Shown here piece by piece: positions 53,241 through 62,000 of a stretch of DNA of 64,000 nt. How positions within the stretch are numbered: the first letter of the stretch is position 1; the number at the start of each line of letters is the position of its first letter. Location of the stretch: assembly GCF_003951285.1 (NCBI RefSeq), contig NZ_RXFQ01000015.1, forward strand, positions 62,001 through 126,000, given 5' to 3'. The notes beneath the pieces are model-generated. The model searched no databases. It was not told the origin of the DNA and worked only from the letters and a program-made list of their open reading frames with translations. The DNA comes from Variovorax beijingensis (GTDB lineage Bacteria; Pseudomonadota; Gammaproteobacteria; Burkholderiales; Burkholderiaceae_C). The translations under genes were made by a program, and so were the position numbers.

Positions 53241-53275
53241 TTCATGGGAGGGTGGGACGGGGACGGTCGCGGCGC

Positions 53276-53968
53276 TTACTGCGCAGCGCGGTGAATGCGC
53301 GATTCGGGCACCGTCTTGAGGTCGCCGGGCAGCGAGCTGATGTAGCTGGCGAGCGTCTTGAGTTCGGCGTTGGTGAACTTCTTGGGTTCGACCTGCTGCG
53401 CCATCACCGCATTCGAGCGGCCCAGGTGCAGGTTGTTCTTGACGCGGTACGACTTGAGCGCCACGAAGAGGTAGTCGGCATGCTGGCCGGCCAGCTTGGG
53501 CACCGTGCCGTCATTGGGCGTGTTGAAGTTGGCGCCGTGGCACTTGGTGCAGCTGTTGTCCTTGTCGCGCGACACCAGGGCCTGCACGTTCTCGGGCATG
53601 GGCTTGGCGAGCGCGGCCGGGGGCGCGTCGCCTTCCTTCAGGCCCAGCTGGCTGTAGTAGGCGGCCAGGTCGGCGATGTCCTGCTCCTTCAGGGTGTCGG
53701 CAATCGCGCGCATGGTGGGGTGCTTGCGGTCGCCGCCCTTGTAGGCGGTGAGGGCGGCGGCGATGTAGCTGGCGCTCTGGCCGGCGATCATCGGCACCTT
53801 GTGGATCTCCGGAAAGCTGGCCTGGTAGCCGACGATGCCGTGGCAGCCCACGCACATGGCAACCTTCTTGGCGCCCTCCTGGGCATTGCCCGTGACTTGC
53901 TGGGCTTGCGCCGAGACCGTCACGCAAGCGACAGCGAAGGCAAACATCGTGGTCAACAACTTGTTCAT
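53276..53968 (-). CDS. Di-heme cytochrome c (c4-like)
   Basis: 230 aa with a Sec signal (LLTTMFAFAVACVTVSAQAQ). Two CxxCH heme sites, CVGCH near residue 38 and CTKCH near 141, each heading a class I cytochrome c domain with later Met ligands (MRAIADTL; NAVMAQQV). This layout is that of cytochrome c4, a periplasmic electron carrier to terminal oxidases. Start at 53968. A perfect -10 TATAAT lies about 50 bases upstream next to a palindrome. Confidence 0.93.
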   Translation of the reverse strand: MNKLLTTMFAFAVACVTVSAQAQQVTGNAQEGAKKVAMCVGCHGIVGYQASFPEIHKVPMIAGQSASYIAAALTAYKGGDRKHPTMRAIADTLKEQDIADLAAYYSQLGLKEGDAPPAALAKPMPENVQALVSRDKDNSCTKCHGANFNTPNDGTVPKLAGQHADYLFVALKSYRVKNNLHLGRSNAVMAQQVEPKKFTNAELKTLASYISSLPGDLKTVPESRIHRAAQ

Positions 53969-54001
53969 TTTGCGCGCACAATCTCGTGGAGATACAGTTT
54001 T

Positions 54002-54022
54002 TCGAATCAACATTCGATTATA
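54002..54022 (-). promoter_or_regulatory. Promoter with palindrome upstream of the cytochrome gene
   Basis: TCGAAT-CAAC-ATTCGA (54002-54017) is a perfect 6-bp dyad. On the minus strand it adjoins TATAAT (54017-54022), placing a regulator site directly downstream of a -10 box, where binding would repress. The -35 region is poor. The rest of the 162-bp gap shows nothing else clear. Confidence 0.5.
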
Positions 54023-54130
54023 TGCAAGGGTCCTCCGGGAACCCCTTCAAGCCGTCCAAGTGGCTGCGCGAAGCGAATCGAGTGTGTTCTTTTCTCCACC
54101 CCGCCTTCTCCACCCTGCTCGCGTTCACTC

Positions 54131-54985
54131 ATGAAATTCAAGGGCTCAGACAACTACGTCGCCACTCAGGACCTGATGCTGGCCGTCAATGCCGCCATCA
54201 CGCTCAAGCGCCCGCTGCTCGTCAAGGGCGAGCCCGGCACCGGCAAGACCATGCTGGCCGAGGAAGTGGCGCAATCGCTCGGGCTGCCGCTCTTGCAGTG
54301 GCACATCAAGTCGACCACCAAGGCGCAGCAGGGCCTCTATGAATACGACGCCGTGAGCCGACTGCGCGACTCGCAGCTCAAGGACGTGGACGGCGGCGAG
54401 CGCGTCAAGGACATCCAGAACTACATCGTCAAGGGCGTGCTCTGGCAGGCCTTCACGGCCGACCAGCCGGTGGCGCTGCTCATCGACGAGATCGACAAGG
54501 CCGACATCGAATTCCCGAACGACCTGCTGCGCGAGATCGACCGCATGGAGTTCTACTGCTACGAGACGCGCGAGCTCATCCGCGCCAAGCACCGGCCGGT
54601 GGTGTTCATCACCTCCAACAACGAGAAGGAGCTGCCCGATGCCTTCCTGCGCCGCTGCTTCTTCCACTACATCAAGTTCCCCGACGCGGAAACGATGAAG
54701 AGCATCGTGGGGGTGCACTTCCCCGGCCTCAAGCAGGAGCTCCTCACGTCCGCGATGAAGACCTTCTACGACGTGCGCAACCTGCCCGGCCTCAAGAAGA
54801 AGCCCTCAACCTCCGAGCTGCTCGACTGGCTCAAGCTGCTGGTGGCCGAGGACATTCCGCTCGAGGCCCTGCAGAGCAAGGACGACAAGGTCGCCGTGCC
54901 GCCGCTGGTGGGCGCGCTGCTCAAGAACGAACAGGACGTGACCCTGTTCGAAAAGCTGGTCTTCATGCAGCGCAACAATCGATGA
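54131..54985 (+). CDS. MoxR-family AAA+ ATPase
   Basis: 284 aa. Walker A VKGEPGTGKTMLAEEVA near residue 33, Walker B ALLIDEIDKAD near 115, sensor 1 VVFITSNNEKELPDAFLRRCFFHY near 160, and a helical lid. MoxR proteins remodel partners together with VWA-domain proteins; the VWA gene at 55879 on the same strand is the probable partner. The next gene's ATG overlaps its stop by four bases. Confidence 0.93.
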   Translation: MKFKGSDNYVATQDLMLAVNAAITLKRPLLVKGEPGTGKTMLAEEVAQSLGLPLLQWHIKSTTKAQQGLYEYDAVSRLRDSQLKDVDGGERVKDIQNYIVKGVLWQAFTADQPVALLIDEIDKADIEFPNDLLREIDRMEFYCYETRELIRAKHRPVVFITSNNEKELPDAFLRRCFFHYIKFPDAETMKSIVGVHFPGLKQELLTSAMKTFYDVRNLPGLKKKPSTSELLDWLKLLVAEDIPLEALQSKDDKVAVPPLVGALLKNEQDVTLFEKLVFMQRNNR

Positions 54986-55233
54986 GCCAGCCACAAGCGC
55001 CGCATCCCGTCGGCCAGCTGCTCAAGCTGGGCGTGGCGCAGGCCGTGCTGTTCGTGGCGGGTGCGCTGCTCGGCCGCTGGATCGGGCTCAAGCTGGGACT
55101 CGATGCCTTCGGCCCCAATGGCTATGGCAACCGCGAGATCTTCGGCATCGTGCTGATCGGCATCGGCGGCGGTGGCGGCGTGCAGCTGGCCCGGGCCTGG
55201 TACGACCGCAAGTACGGCAAGCCGAGAGGCTGA
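54982..55233 (+). CDS. Small membrane protein in the moxR-VWA operon
   Basis: 83 aa, start overlapping the moxR stop (ATGA). Two membrane segments (LGVAQAVLFVAGALLGRWIGL; IFGIVLIGIGGGGGVQLARAW) with glycine-rich packing and a positive C-terminus (YDRKYGKPRG). Family not recognised; conservation of overlap suggests it is expressed with the ATPase. Confidence 0.75.
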   Translation: MSQPQAPHPVGQLLKLGVAQAVLFVAGALLGRWIGLKLGLDAFGPNGYGNREIFGIVLIGIGGGGGVQLARAWYDRKYGKPRG

Positions 55234-55256
55234 AAAACAATCGCTGGGGAATTGAG

Positions 55257-55853
55257 ATGGCGTTCGTCGAACCTGTCACGCTGAAGGCGCGCGACCTGGC
55301 GCTGGTGCCGCTGTCGCTCGGTCATGAAGAGGGCCTGCGCGCCGCCGCGGCCGACGGCGAGCTCTGGAAGCTGCGCGTCACCTCGGTGCCCGAGCCGCAC
55401 GAGACCCGCGCCTACATCGAAACCGCCCTGCAGGGGCGCGAGGCCGGCCACCGCTTTGCGTTTGCCGTGACCGAGGCCGAAACCGGCGCCGTGCTCGGCA
55501 GCACCAGCTTCCATGACATCCTGCCGGCCGTGAAGCGCGTGGAGATCGGCTACACCTGGTACGCCAGACGCTGCCAGCGCACCCACGTCAACACCACCTG
55601 CAAGCTGCTCATGCTCACGCACGCCTTCGATACCCTCGGCTGCAACGTGGTGGGCTGGCGCACCGACAATTTCAACTTCGCTTCGCAGCGCGCGATCGAG
55701 CGGCTCGGCGCCAAGAAGGATGGCGTGATCCGCGGCCACGCAATGCGCCGCGACGGCACCATCCGCGACACCGTCATGTACAGCCTCGCCGCGGGCGAGT
55801 GGCCCGAGGTGAAGGCCCAGCTGCTCTACCTGCTCGACAAGCCGCGAAGCTGA
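55257..55853 (+). CDS. GNAT-family acetyltransferase (RimJ/RimL type)
   Basis: 198 aa. Layout and motifs are of the RimJ/RimL group: LKARDLALVPLSLGHEEGL at the start, VLGSTSFHDILPAVKRVEIGYTWYARRCQRTHVNTTCKLLMLTHAFDTLGCNVVGWRTDNFNFASQRAIERLGAKKDGV. Those proteins acetylate protein N-termini or small amines; the substrate here is unknown. It sits between moxR and the VWA gene, with 23-25-base gaps on both sides, so it is probably cotranscribed. Confidence 0.88.
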   Translation: MAFVEPVTLKARDLALVPLSLGHEEGLRAAAADGELWKLRVTSVPEPHETRAYIETALQGREAGHRFAFAVTEAETGAVLGSTSFHDILPAVKRVEIGYTWYARRCQRTHVNTTCKLLMLTHAFDTLGCNVVGWRTDNFNFASQRAIERLGAKKDGVIRGHAMRRDGTIRDTVMYSLAAGEWPEVKAQLLYLLDKPRS

Positions 55854-55878
55854 AGAGAAGTCCAAGGAAAGCCCGACC

Positions 55879-57066
55879 ATGCTGATCGATTTCTTCTACA
55901 CGCTGCGCTCGGCCAAGCTGCCGGTCTCGGTCAAGGAATACCTCACGCTGCTCGAGGCGCTGCAGGCCGACGTGGTGGGGCCCAACTCCGACGGCGCCTT
56001 CGGCCTGGACGACTTCTACTACCTCTCGCGCACCGCGCTGGTCAAGGACGAGAAGCACTACGACAAGTTCGACCGCGCCTTTGCGGCCTACTTCAAGGGC
56101 GTGGAGATGCTGGCCGACTTCACCAAGGAAGTGCCGCTCGACTGGCTGCGCAAGACGCTGGAGCGCGAGTTCACGGCCGAGGAAAAGGCCAAGATCGAGA
56201 AGATGGGCTGGGACGAGCTCATGGAAACGCTCAAGAAGCGCTTCGAGGAGCAGAAGGAGCGCCACGAGGGCGGCAGCAAGTGGATCGGCACCGGCGGCAC
56301 CTCGCCCTTCGGCCACGGCGGCTACAACCCGCAGGGCGTGCGCATTGGCGGCGCGGGCAAGAACAAGAGCGCCGTGAAGGTGTGGGACCAGCGCGCCTAC
56401 AAGGACTACGACGACAGCCAGGAGCTCGGCACGCGCAACATCAAGGTGGCGCTGCGGCGGCTGCGCAAGTTCGCGCGCGAAGGCCACGAGGAAGAGCTGG
56501 ACCTGGACGACACCATCCACTCCACCGCCGCCAATGCGGGTTACCTCGACATCAAGATGCGGCCCGAGCGCCACAACAACGTCAAGGTGCTGCTGCTGAT
56601 GGACGTGGGCGGCACCATGGACGAGCACATCCAGCGCGTGGAGGAGCTGTTCTCGGCCGTCAAGACCGAGTTCAAGCACCTGGAGTTCTTCTACTTCCAC
56701 AACTGCGTCTACGACTTCATGTGGAAGAACAACAAGCGCCGCTTCTCCGAGAAGTTCGCGACCTGGGACATCCTGCGCAAGTACAACAAGGACTACAAGC
56801 TCATCTTCGTCGGCGACGCGACCATGAGCCCCTACGAGATCCTGCAGCCCGGCGGCAGCGTCGAATACAACAACGAGGAAGCCGGCGCCGAATGGATCCA
56901 GCGCCTCACGCACACCTTCCCGAAGTTCGCCTGGATCAACCCCGAGCCGCAGGGCGTGTGGCAGTACCGCCAGAGCATCGCGGTGATGCAGCAGCTCATG
57001 TCCAACCGCATGTACCCGCTCACGCTGCGGGGTCTCGAAGAAGCAATGCGAATGCTTTCTAAGTAA
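55879..57066 (+). CDS. VWA domain protein, probable MoxR partner
   Basis: 395 aa. The C-terminal half has the von Willebrand A fold: VKVLLLMDVGGTMDEHIQRVEELFSAVKTEF with a MIDAS in which DxGGT replaces DxSxS, EFFYFHNCVYDFMW, and LIFVGDATMSPYEI. The N-terminal 230 residues are helical and charged (DELMETLKKRFEEQKERHEGG) with a Gly-rich linker. This matches the VWA proteins found beside MoxR ATPases. The pair may act as a chaperone for a metalloenzyme or envelope complex; no target is visible nearby. Confidence 0.88.
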   Translation: MLIDFFYTLRSAKLPVSVKEYLTLLEALQADVVGPNSDGAFGLDDFYYLSRTALVKDEKHYDKFDRAFAAYFKGVEMLADFTKEVPLDWLRKTLEREFTAEEKAKIEKMGWDELMETLKKRFEEQKERHEGGSKWIGTGGTSPFGHGGYNPQGVRIGGAGKNKSAVKVWDQRAYKDYDDSQELGTRNIKVALRRLRKFAREGHEEELDLDDTIHSTAANAGYLDIKMRPERHNNVKVLLLMDVGGTMDEHIQRVEELFSAVKTEFKHLEFFYFHNCVYDFMWKNNKRRFSEKFATWDILRKYNKDYKLIFVGDATMSPYEILQPGGSVEYNNEEAGAEWIQRLTHTFPKFAWINPEPQGVWQYRQSIAVMQQLMSNRMYPLTLRGLEEAMRMLSK

Positions 57067-57137
57067 GGCAGGTGCGAAGCCCGGAACTGTTTCCGGATGC
57101 TTACGGAACCGATGCGCCTTGCTGTCAAAATCCGCCC

Positions 57138-59069
57138 ATGCTCAGGGTGGTTCCAGTCATTGCGCCGGCGTGCTTGCCGGCCTTGCTTTTTTGCGGTGTC
57201 CTGCTTTTGCAGGGATGCAGCCTGCTGCCGAAAAAGGACAGCGCGCAGGACACGGCCACCCCCGCGCTGGTGCGCAGCGATGGCTCGGCCGCCGACACGG
57301 GCCGCAAGGACGGCGAACGAAGCGCGCCGCGGCGCGACGCCTTCACCGTCGACGTCCGCGGGCCCGATACCGTGCGCGACTATCTCGCGCTGCACCTGGA
57401 CATCCAGCGCTACCGCACGCTCGACGACCTGGGCGCCACCGAGATTTCGCGGCTCATGGTGGCGGCGGAGACCAACGCCCGAGAGCTGCTCGGCACGCTG
57501 GGCTATTTCACGCCCACGCTGACGCTGGAACTCAACGAGACGCCGGCCAGCAACAGGGCGCCGCGCGAGATCGTCATCACGGTGGAGCCGGGCGAACTCA
57601 CCCGCGTGAGCAACGTGCAGATCAGCTACAGCGGCGCGATGGCCGACGATCCCGCGGCCGAGGCCCAGCGCGATTCGATCCGCACCGCCTGGGCGCTGCG
57701 CGCGGGCCAGCCTTTCACGCAGCAGGGCTGGGACAACGCCAAGACCATCGCCCTGCGCAGCCTCACGGCCAGGCGCTTTCCCACCGGCAGCGTTGCAGTG
57801 AGCCGCGCCGAGGTCGATGCCGACCGGCACGAGGCCCGCCTCAGCGTCACCTACCAGTCGGGCCCGGCCTACCGCTTCGGCCCGCTCGTGCTGCGCGGCA
57901 CCGAGCGCTATGACGCCGACGGCGCGCGCCGCATCGCACAGCTCCCCACCGGCACCGACTACGACCAGCAGAAGCTGCTCGACGCCCAGCAGCGCCTGGC
58001 CAGCAGCGGCTACTACGACTCGGTGTTCCTCACGCTCGACACCGAAAGCGGCACGCCGCTCGCAGCCCCGGTGATTGCGCAGCTGCGCGAAGCCCCGATG
58101 CAGAAGGTGGTGCTGGGCGCCGGCTTCACCACCGACAACGGGCCGCGGCTGTCGGTGGACCACATCCACAACCGGCTGCCGCTGCTCGGCTGGCGCGCCG
58201 TGTCGCGGCTGTCGGTCGACCGCGACATCAAGTCGCTGGGCACCGAGTGGAACGCCATTCCCGACGACCGCGGATGGCGCTGGTTCGCAGGCGCCGGGCT
58301 CAAGAGCGAAACGTCGGGCAGCTACGTGGTCGACAGCGGCCGCCTGCGCAGCGGGCGCAGCAAGTCCAGCGGCCACATCGACCGCAGCTACTTCCTGCAG
58401 TACGATTACGCGCAGAACCGCGGCACCAATGCACCGCCCTCGGCCTCGGCCGTGACCGCCAACTGGGGCTGGACCGGCCGCTATTTCGACGACAACGCCG
58501 CGCCCACGCGCGGCTTCGGCCTGGCGCTCGAACTGGGCGCCGGCTACACGCTGACCGGCGAGCGCCTGCCCTTCACGCGCACCTATGCGCGCTGGCTCGG
58601 CGTGCTGCCGCTGGGCTTCGCCGAAGACCGCGACGCCGCCACGCTGGCGCGCCGCAGCCGGCTCCAGCTGCGCGCCGAAGCCGGCGCGGTATCCGCCAAG
58701 GACAGCGCGCAGATCCCCTCCACGCTGATGTTCCTGACCGGCGGCGACACCACCGTGCGCGGCTACAGCTACCGCCAGATCGGCACCGTGCGTGACGACG
58801 GCCAGATCGTGGCGGGCCGCTACCTCGGTGTCGTGAGCGCCGAATGGCAGCGGCCCTTCGTCTACAACGACAAGCTCACCGAATGGGAGAGCGTGGTGTT
58901 CGTCGACGCCGGCGCCGTGGCCGACAAGCCCGGCGAGCTCAAGCCGAAGGTCGGCGTGGGCGTGGGCGCGCGCTGGCGCAGCCCGGTCGGGCCGGTGCAG
59001 GCCGACCTTGCCTACGGCGTGGACACGCGCAAGTTCCGCCTGCACTTTCGCCTGGGCTTCACTTTCTGA
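57138..59069 (+). CDS. tamA: Translocation and assembly module protein TamA (BamA/Omp85 family)
   Basis: 643 aa from the ATG at 57138. POTRA domains (about 90-330: DLGATEISRLMVAAETNARELLGTLGYFTPTLTLELNE; VSRAEVDADRHEARLSVTYQSGPAYRFGPLVLRGTERYD) are followed by the 16-strand barrel with GGDTTVRGYSYRQIG and the C-terminal RLGFTF. The N-terminus (LPALLFCGVLLLQGCSLL) looks like a lipoprotein signal with Cys, unusual for TamA. It is followed 14 bases on by tamB, the standard pair for inserting outer-membrane autotransporters and other beta-proteins. Confidence 0.93.
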   Translation: MLRVVPVIAPACLPALLFCGVLLLQGCSLLPKKDSAQDTATPALVRSDGSAADTGRKDGERSAPRRDAFTVDVRGPDTVRDYLALHLDIQRYRTLDDLGATEISRLMVAAETNARELLGTLGYFTPTLTLELNETPASNRAPREIVITVEPGELTRVSNVQISYSGAMADDPAAEAQRDSIRTAWALRAGQPFTQQGWDNAKTIALRSLTARRFPTGSVAVSRAEVDADRHEARLSVTYQSGPAYRFGPLVLRGTERYDADGARRIAQLPTGTDYDQQKLLDAQQRLASSGYYDSVFLTLDTESGTPLAAPVIAQLREAPMQKVVLGAGFTTDNGPRLSVDHIHNRLPLLGWRAVSRLSVDRDIKSLGTEWNAIPDDRGWRWFAGAGLKSETSGSYVVDSGRLRSGRSKSSGHIDRSYFLQYDYAQNRGTNAPPSASAVTANWGWTGRYFDDNAAPTRGFGLALELGAGYTLTGERLPFTRTYARWLGVLPLGFAEDRDAATLARRSRLQLRAEAGAVSAKDSAQIPSTLMFLTGGDTTVRGYSYRQIGTVRDDGQIVAGRYLGVVSAEWQRPFVYNDKLTEWESVVFVDAGAVADKPGELKPKVGVGVGARWRSPVGPVQADLAYGVDTRKFRLHFRLGFTF

Positions 59070-59083
59070 GCGCGCACCCATCG

Positions 59084-62000
59084 ATGCAGACCGACGCCGA
59101 ACCCCAGTCCACGCCGCCCGCACGCGCAAAGCGTTCGCGCACGCGGCGCGCGCTGCGTGCGCTGGGCTGGACGGCCGCGGGCCTGCTTGCACTGGTGCTC
59201 GTGATCGGCGCGGGCGCGTGGTGGTGGATCGGTTCCAACCAGTCGCTGGCCTTCGCGCTCGCCAAGGCCGCGCGCTACCTGCCCGCCGGCCAGACGCTCG
59301 AAAGCCGCGAGGTCACGGGCTCGCTGCGCACCGGCGGGCACATCGGCTGGCTGCGCTGGCAAAGCGAAGAGCTGGCTGTCGAGGTGCACGAGGCGAACAT
59401 CGGCTGGCAGCTCGCGCCGCTGTTCCAGCGCAAGCTGCAGGTCGGCGAGGTGCATGCGGCACGCCTGCTGATCGAGCGCCGCGGCCCGCCGAGCGACACG
59501 CCCACCGAGCCGCTCGAACAGCTCGCGCTGCCGATCGAGGTCGAGCTGCCGTTCCGCATCGACGAGCTGCGCTGGGCCGGGCCGCCCGCGCTCCAGGCCA
59601 ACCAGCTCGCGGGCAGCTACCGCTACACCGGCGCGGAGCATCGACTGGAGGTCAAGGGCGTCGACATTGCCGACGGTCACTACAGCGCGCGCGTGAAGCT
59701 GCAAGGGCCTGCGCCGATGGCGCTCGACGCCACGCTGGACGGCCGCGTGAAGGCGCCGCTGGCCGAAGACCGCAGCATCGAGGTGCTGGCCCAAGCCGCC
59801 ATCCAGGGCACGCTTGCCGGCACCGACGCGCGGCTGCAGGTGGCCGCCGAACTGAAGCCGGTCGAGCCCGATGCCGAAGCTCCCATGGAAGCGAAGCTGC
59901 AAGCGAACATCGCGCCCTGGCTGCCGCAGCCGGTCATCGATGCCAAGGCCGACCTGCGCAACGTCGATGCGGCCAGCCTCTGGCCCGGCGCACCGCGCAC
60001 CCGCCTGACCGGCACGGTCGAGCTGCAACCCGACGCGGCCACCGGCCCCGCCGCCTGGCAGGCCTCGGCCAGCATCCGCAATGCGCTGCCCGGCCCCTGG
60101 GACAAGGGCGCGCTGCCGCTCGAACAGGTCGAGGCGCGCGTGGGGTTCGACGGCACCAACTGGACGATCCCCGAAGCCACGCTGCGCGCGGGCGGCGGCC
60201 GCATCGACGCCGAAGGCCGCTGGAGCCCCGCGCCCGCACCCTGGCAGGCGCGCGCCTCCGTGCGCGGCGTGCGGCCCGGCCTGCTGCACAGCGAGCTGTC
60301 GGGCGCGCCGATCAACGGCACGGCCACGGCGCAGCAGCGCGAGGACACCATCGGTTTCGACCTCGCGCTGCGTGCCCAAGGCGGCGCCGGCAGCGCGGCC
60401 ATGCCGGGCTTCGGCCTCGACCGCGTGCTCGCCCAGGGCCAGTGGAAGAACCAGGTGCTGGACCTGCAAACGCTGCGCGTCGAAGCCGAGCGCGCCAGCA
60501 TCGGGGGCCGGCTGCAGGTGCGCGTGGCCGAGCAGGCCGCGAGCGGCAAGCTCGACCTCGCGCTGCCGGGCGGCGGCGCGCAGCTCGAAGGCCGCATCGC
60601 ACCGGCACAAGGGGCCGGCGAGATCAAGGCGCGCATCGACGACGCCGAAGCCGTGCAGCGCTGGATCGAAGGCCTGCCCGAACTGTCGAAGCTGTTCGCG
60701 GGCAAGACCGCCAAGGGCTCCGCGCGGCTCGACGCCAGCTGGCAGGGCGGCTGGCAGACCATCCAGCGCCGGCTCGAGAACCCCAATGCGCCGGCCCAGC
60801 GCGGCATTGCAGAGCCCAGCCTCAAGGCCGCGCTCGGCGTGCCGCGCCTGGAACTGCGCATGCCGGCTGCCAATGGCAACGGCAACGGCAATGCAGCGGC
60901 CACCACGGTCCAGCTGAAAGACCTGCGCGCGGACCTTGCCGGCAGCCTGGCGCAGGCCACGCTCGCGCTGCAGGGCGAAGCCAGCACCGGCACACAGAAG
61001 CTCGCGCTCGACGCGCGCGCGAGCGGCGGCCTTGCGGGCCCCAACCAATGGCGCGCGGCGCTCGCCAGCCTGCGCCTGCAGGCCCAGGACAGCGCGCAGC
61101 CCGCCACCGCCAGCGCGCCCTGGACGCTGGAACTCGGCCGCGAAGTCAGCGCCACCATCAAGACCAGCGGAAGCGGCAGCAGCCACCGCCTCGACCTCGA
61201 AGCCTCGGCCGCCGCCGCCACCTTGCGTGGGCCGGCGCCCGGCACCGTGCGCATCGAATGGCAGCCGCTGCGCTTCACCCAAAGCGGCGCGGCGCCCAAC
61301 CAGGCCTTCCGCCTGCAATCCAAGGGCAAGCTGCAGGGCCTTCCGATGGCCTGGGCCGAGGCCTTCGGCGCCAGCGCCACCTTCAACGAGCTCGGCGTGA
61401 GCGGCGACCTCATGTTCGACGGCGACTGGGACATCGACGCCGGTGACACCTTGCGCGCCCATGCGCGGATCGCGCGCCAGAGCGGCGACATCCGCGTGCA
61501 GGCGGGCGAGGCCGCGCTGGTCACGCGCATCACGAGCCGCGGCACCGGCACGGCCAGCGAGCGCACGATGAATTCCGCCACTGCGCAGGGCACCACGCCC
61601 AGCACGCCGGCGGGCCTGCGCCAGGCCGAACTGCGCCTCGATGCGCAAGGCGAGGCCGTGCGCGCCACGCTGGCCTGGGACAGCGAACGCGCGGGCAAGA
61701 TCGACGCCGGGCTCGACACGCGCATGCAGCAGCGCGCGGGCGGCTGGCAATGGGCGCCCGATGCGCCGCTGGCCGGCAACATCAAGGCCACGCTGCCCAA
61801 CCTGGGCGTGTGGTCGATGCTCGCGCCGCCCGGCTGGCGCGTGGCGGGCACGCTGGACGCCGATGCCGCGCTCTCGGGCAACCGCGCGGCGCCGCGCTGG
61901 AACGGCACGCTGGGCGCCGACAAGCTCGCGCTGCGCGCGCCGGTCGAAGGGCTCGACCTGCGCGACGGCCGGCTGCGTGCCACGCTCACCGGGGAGCGCA

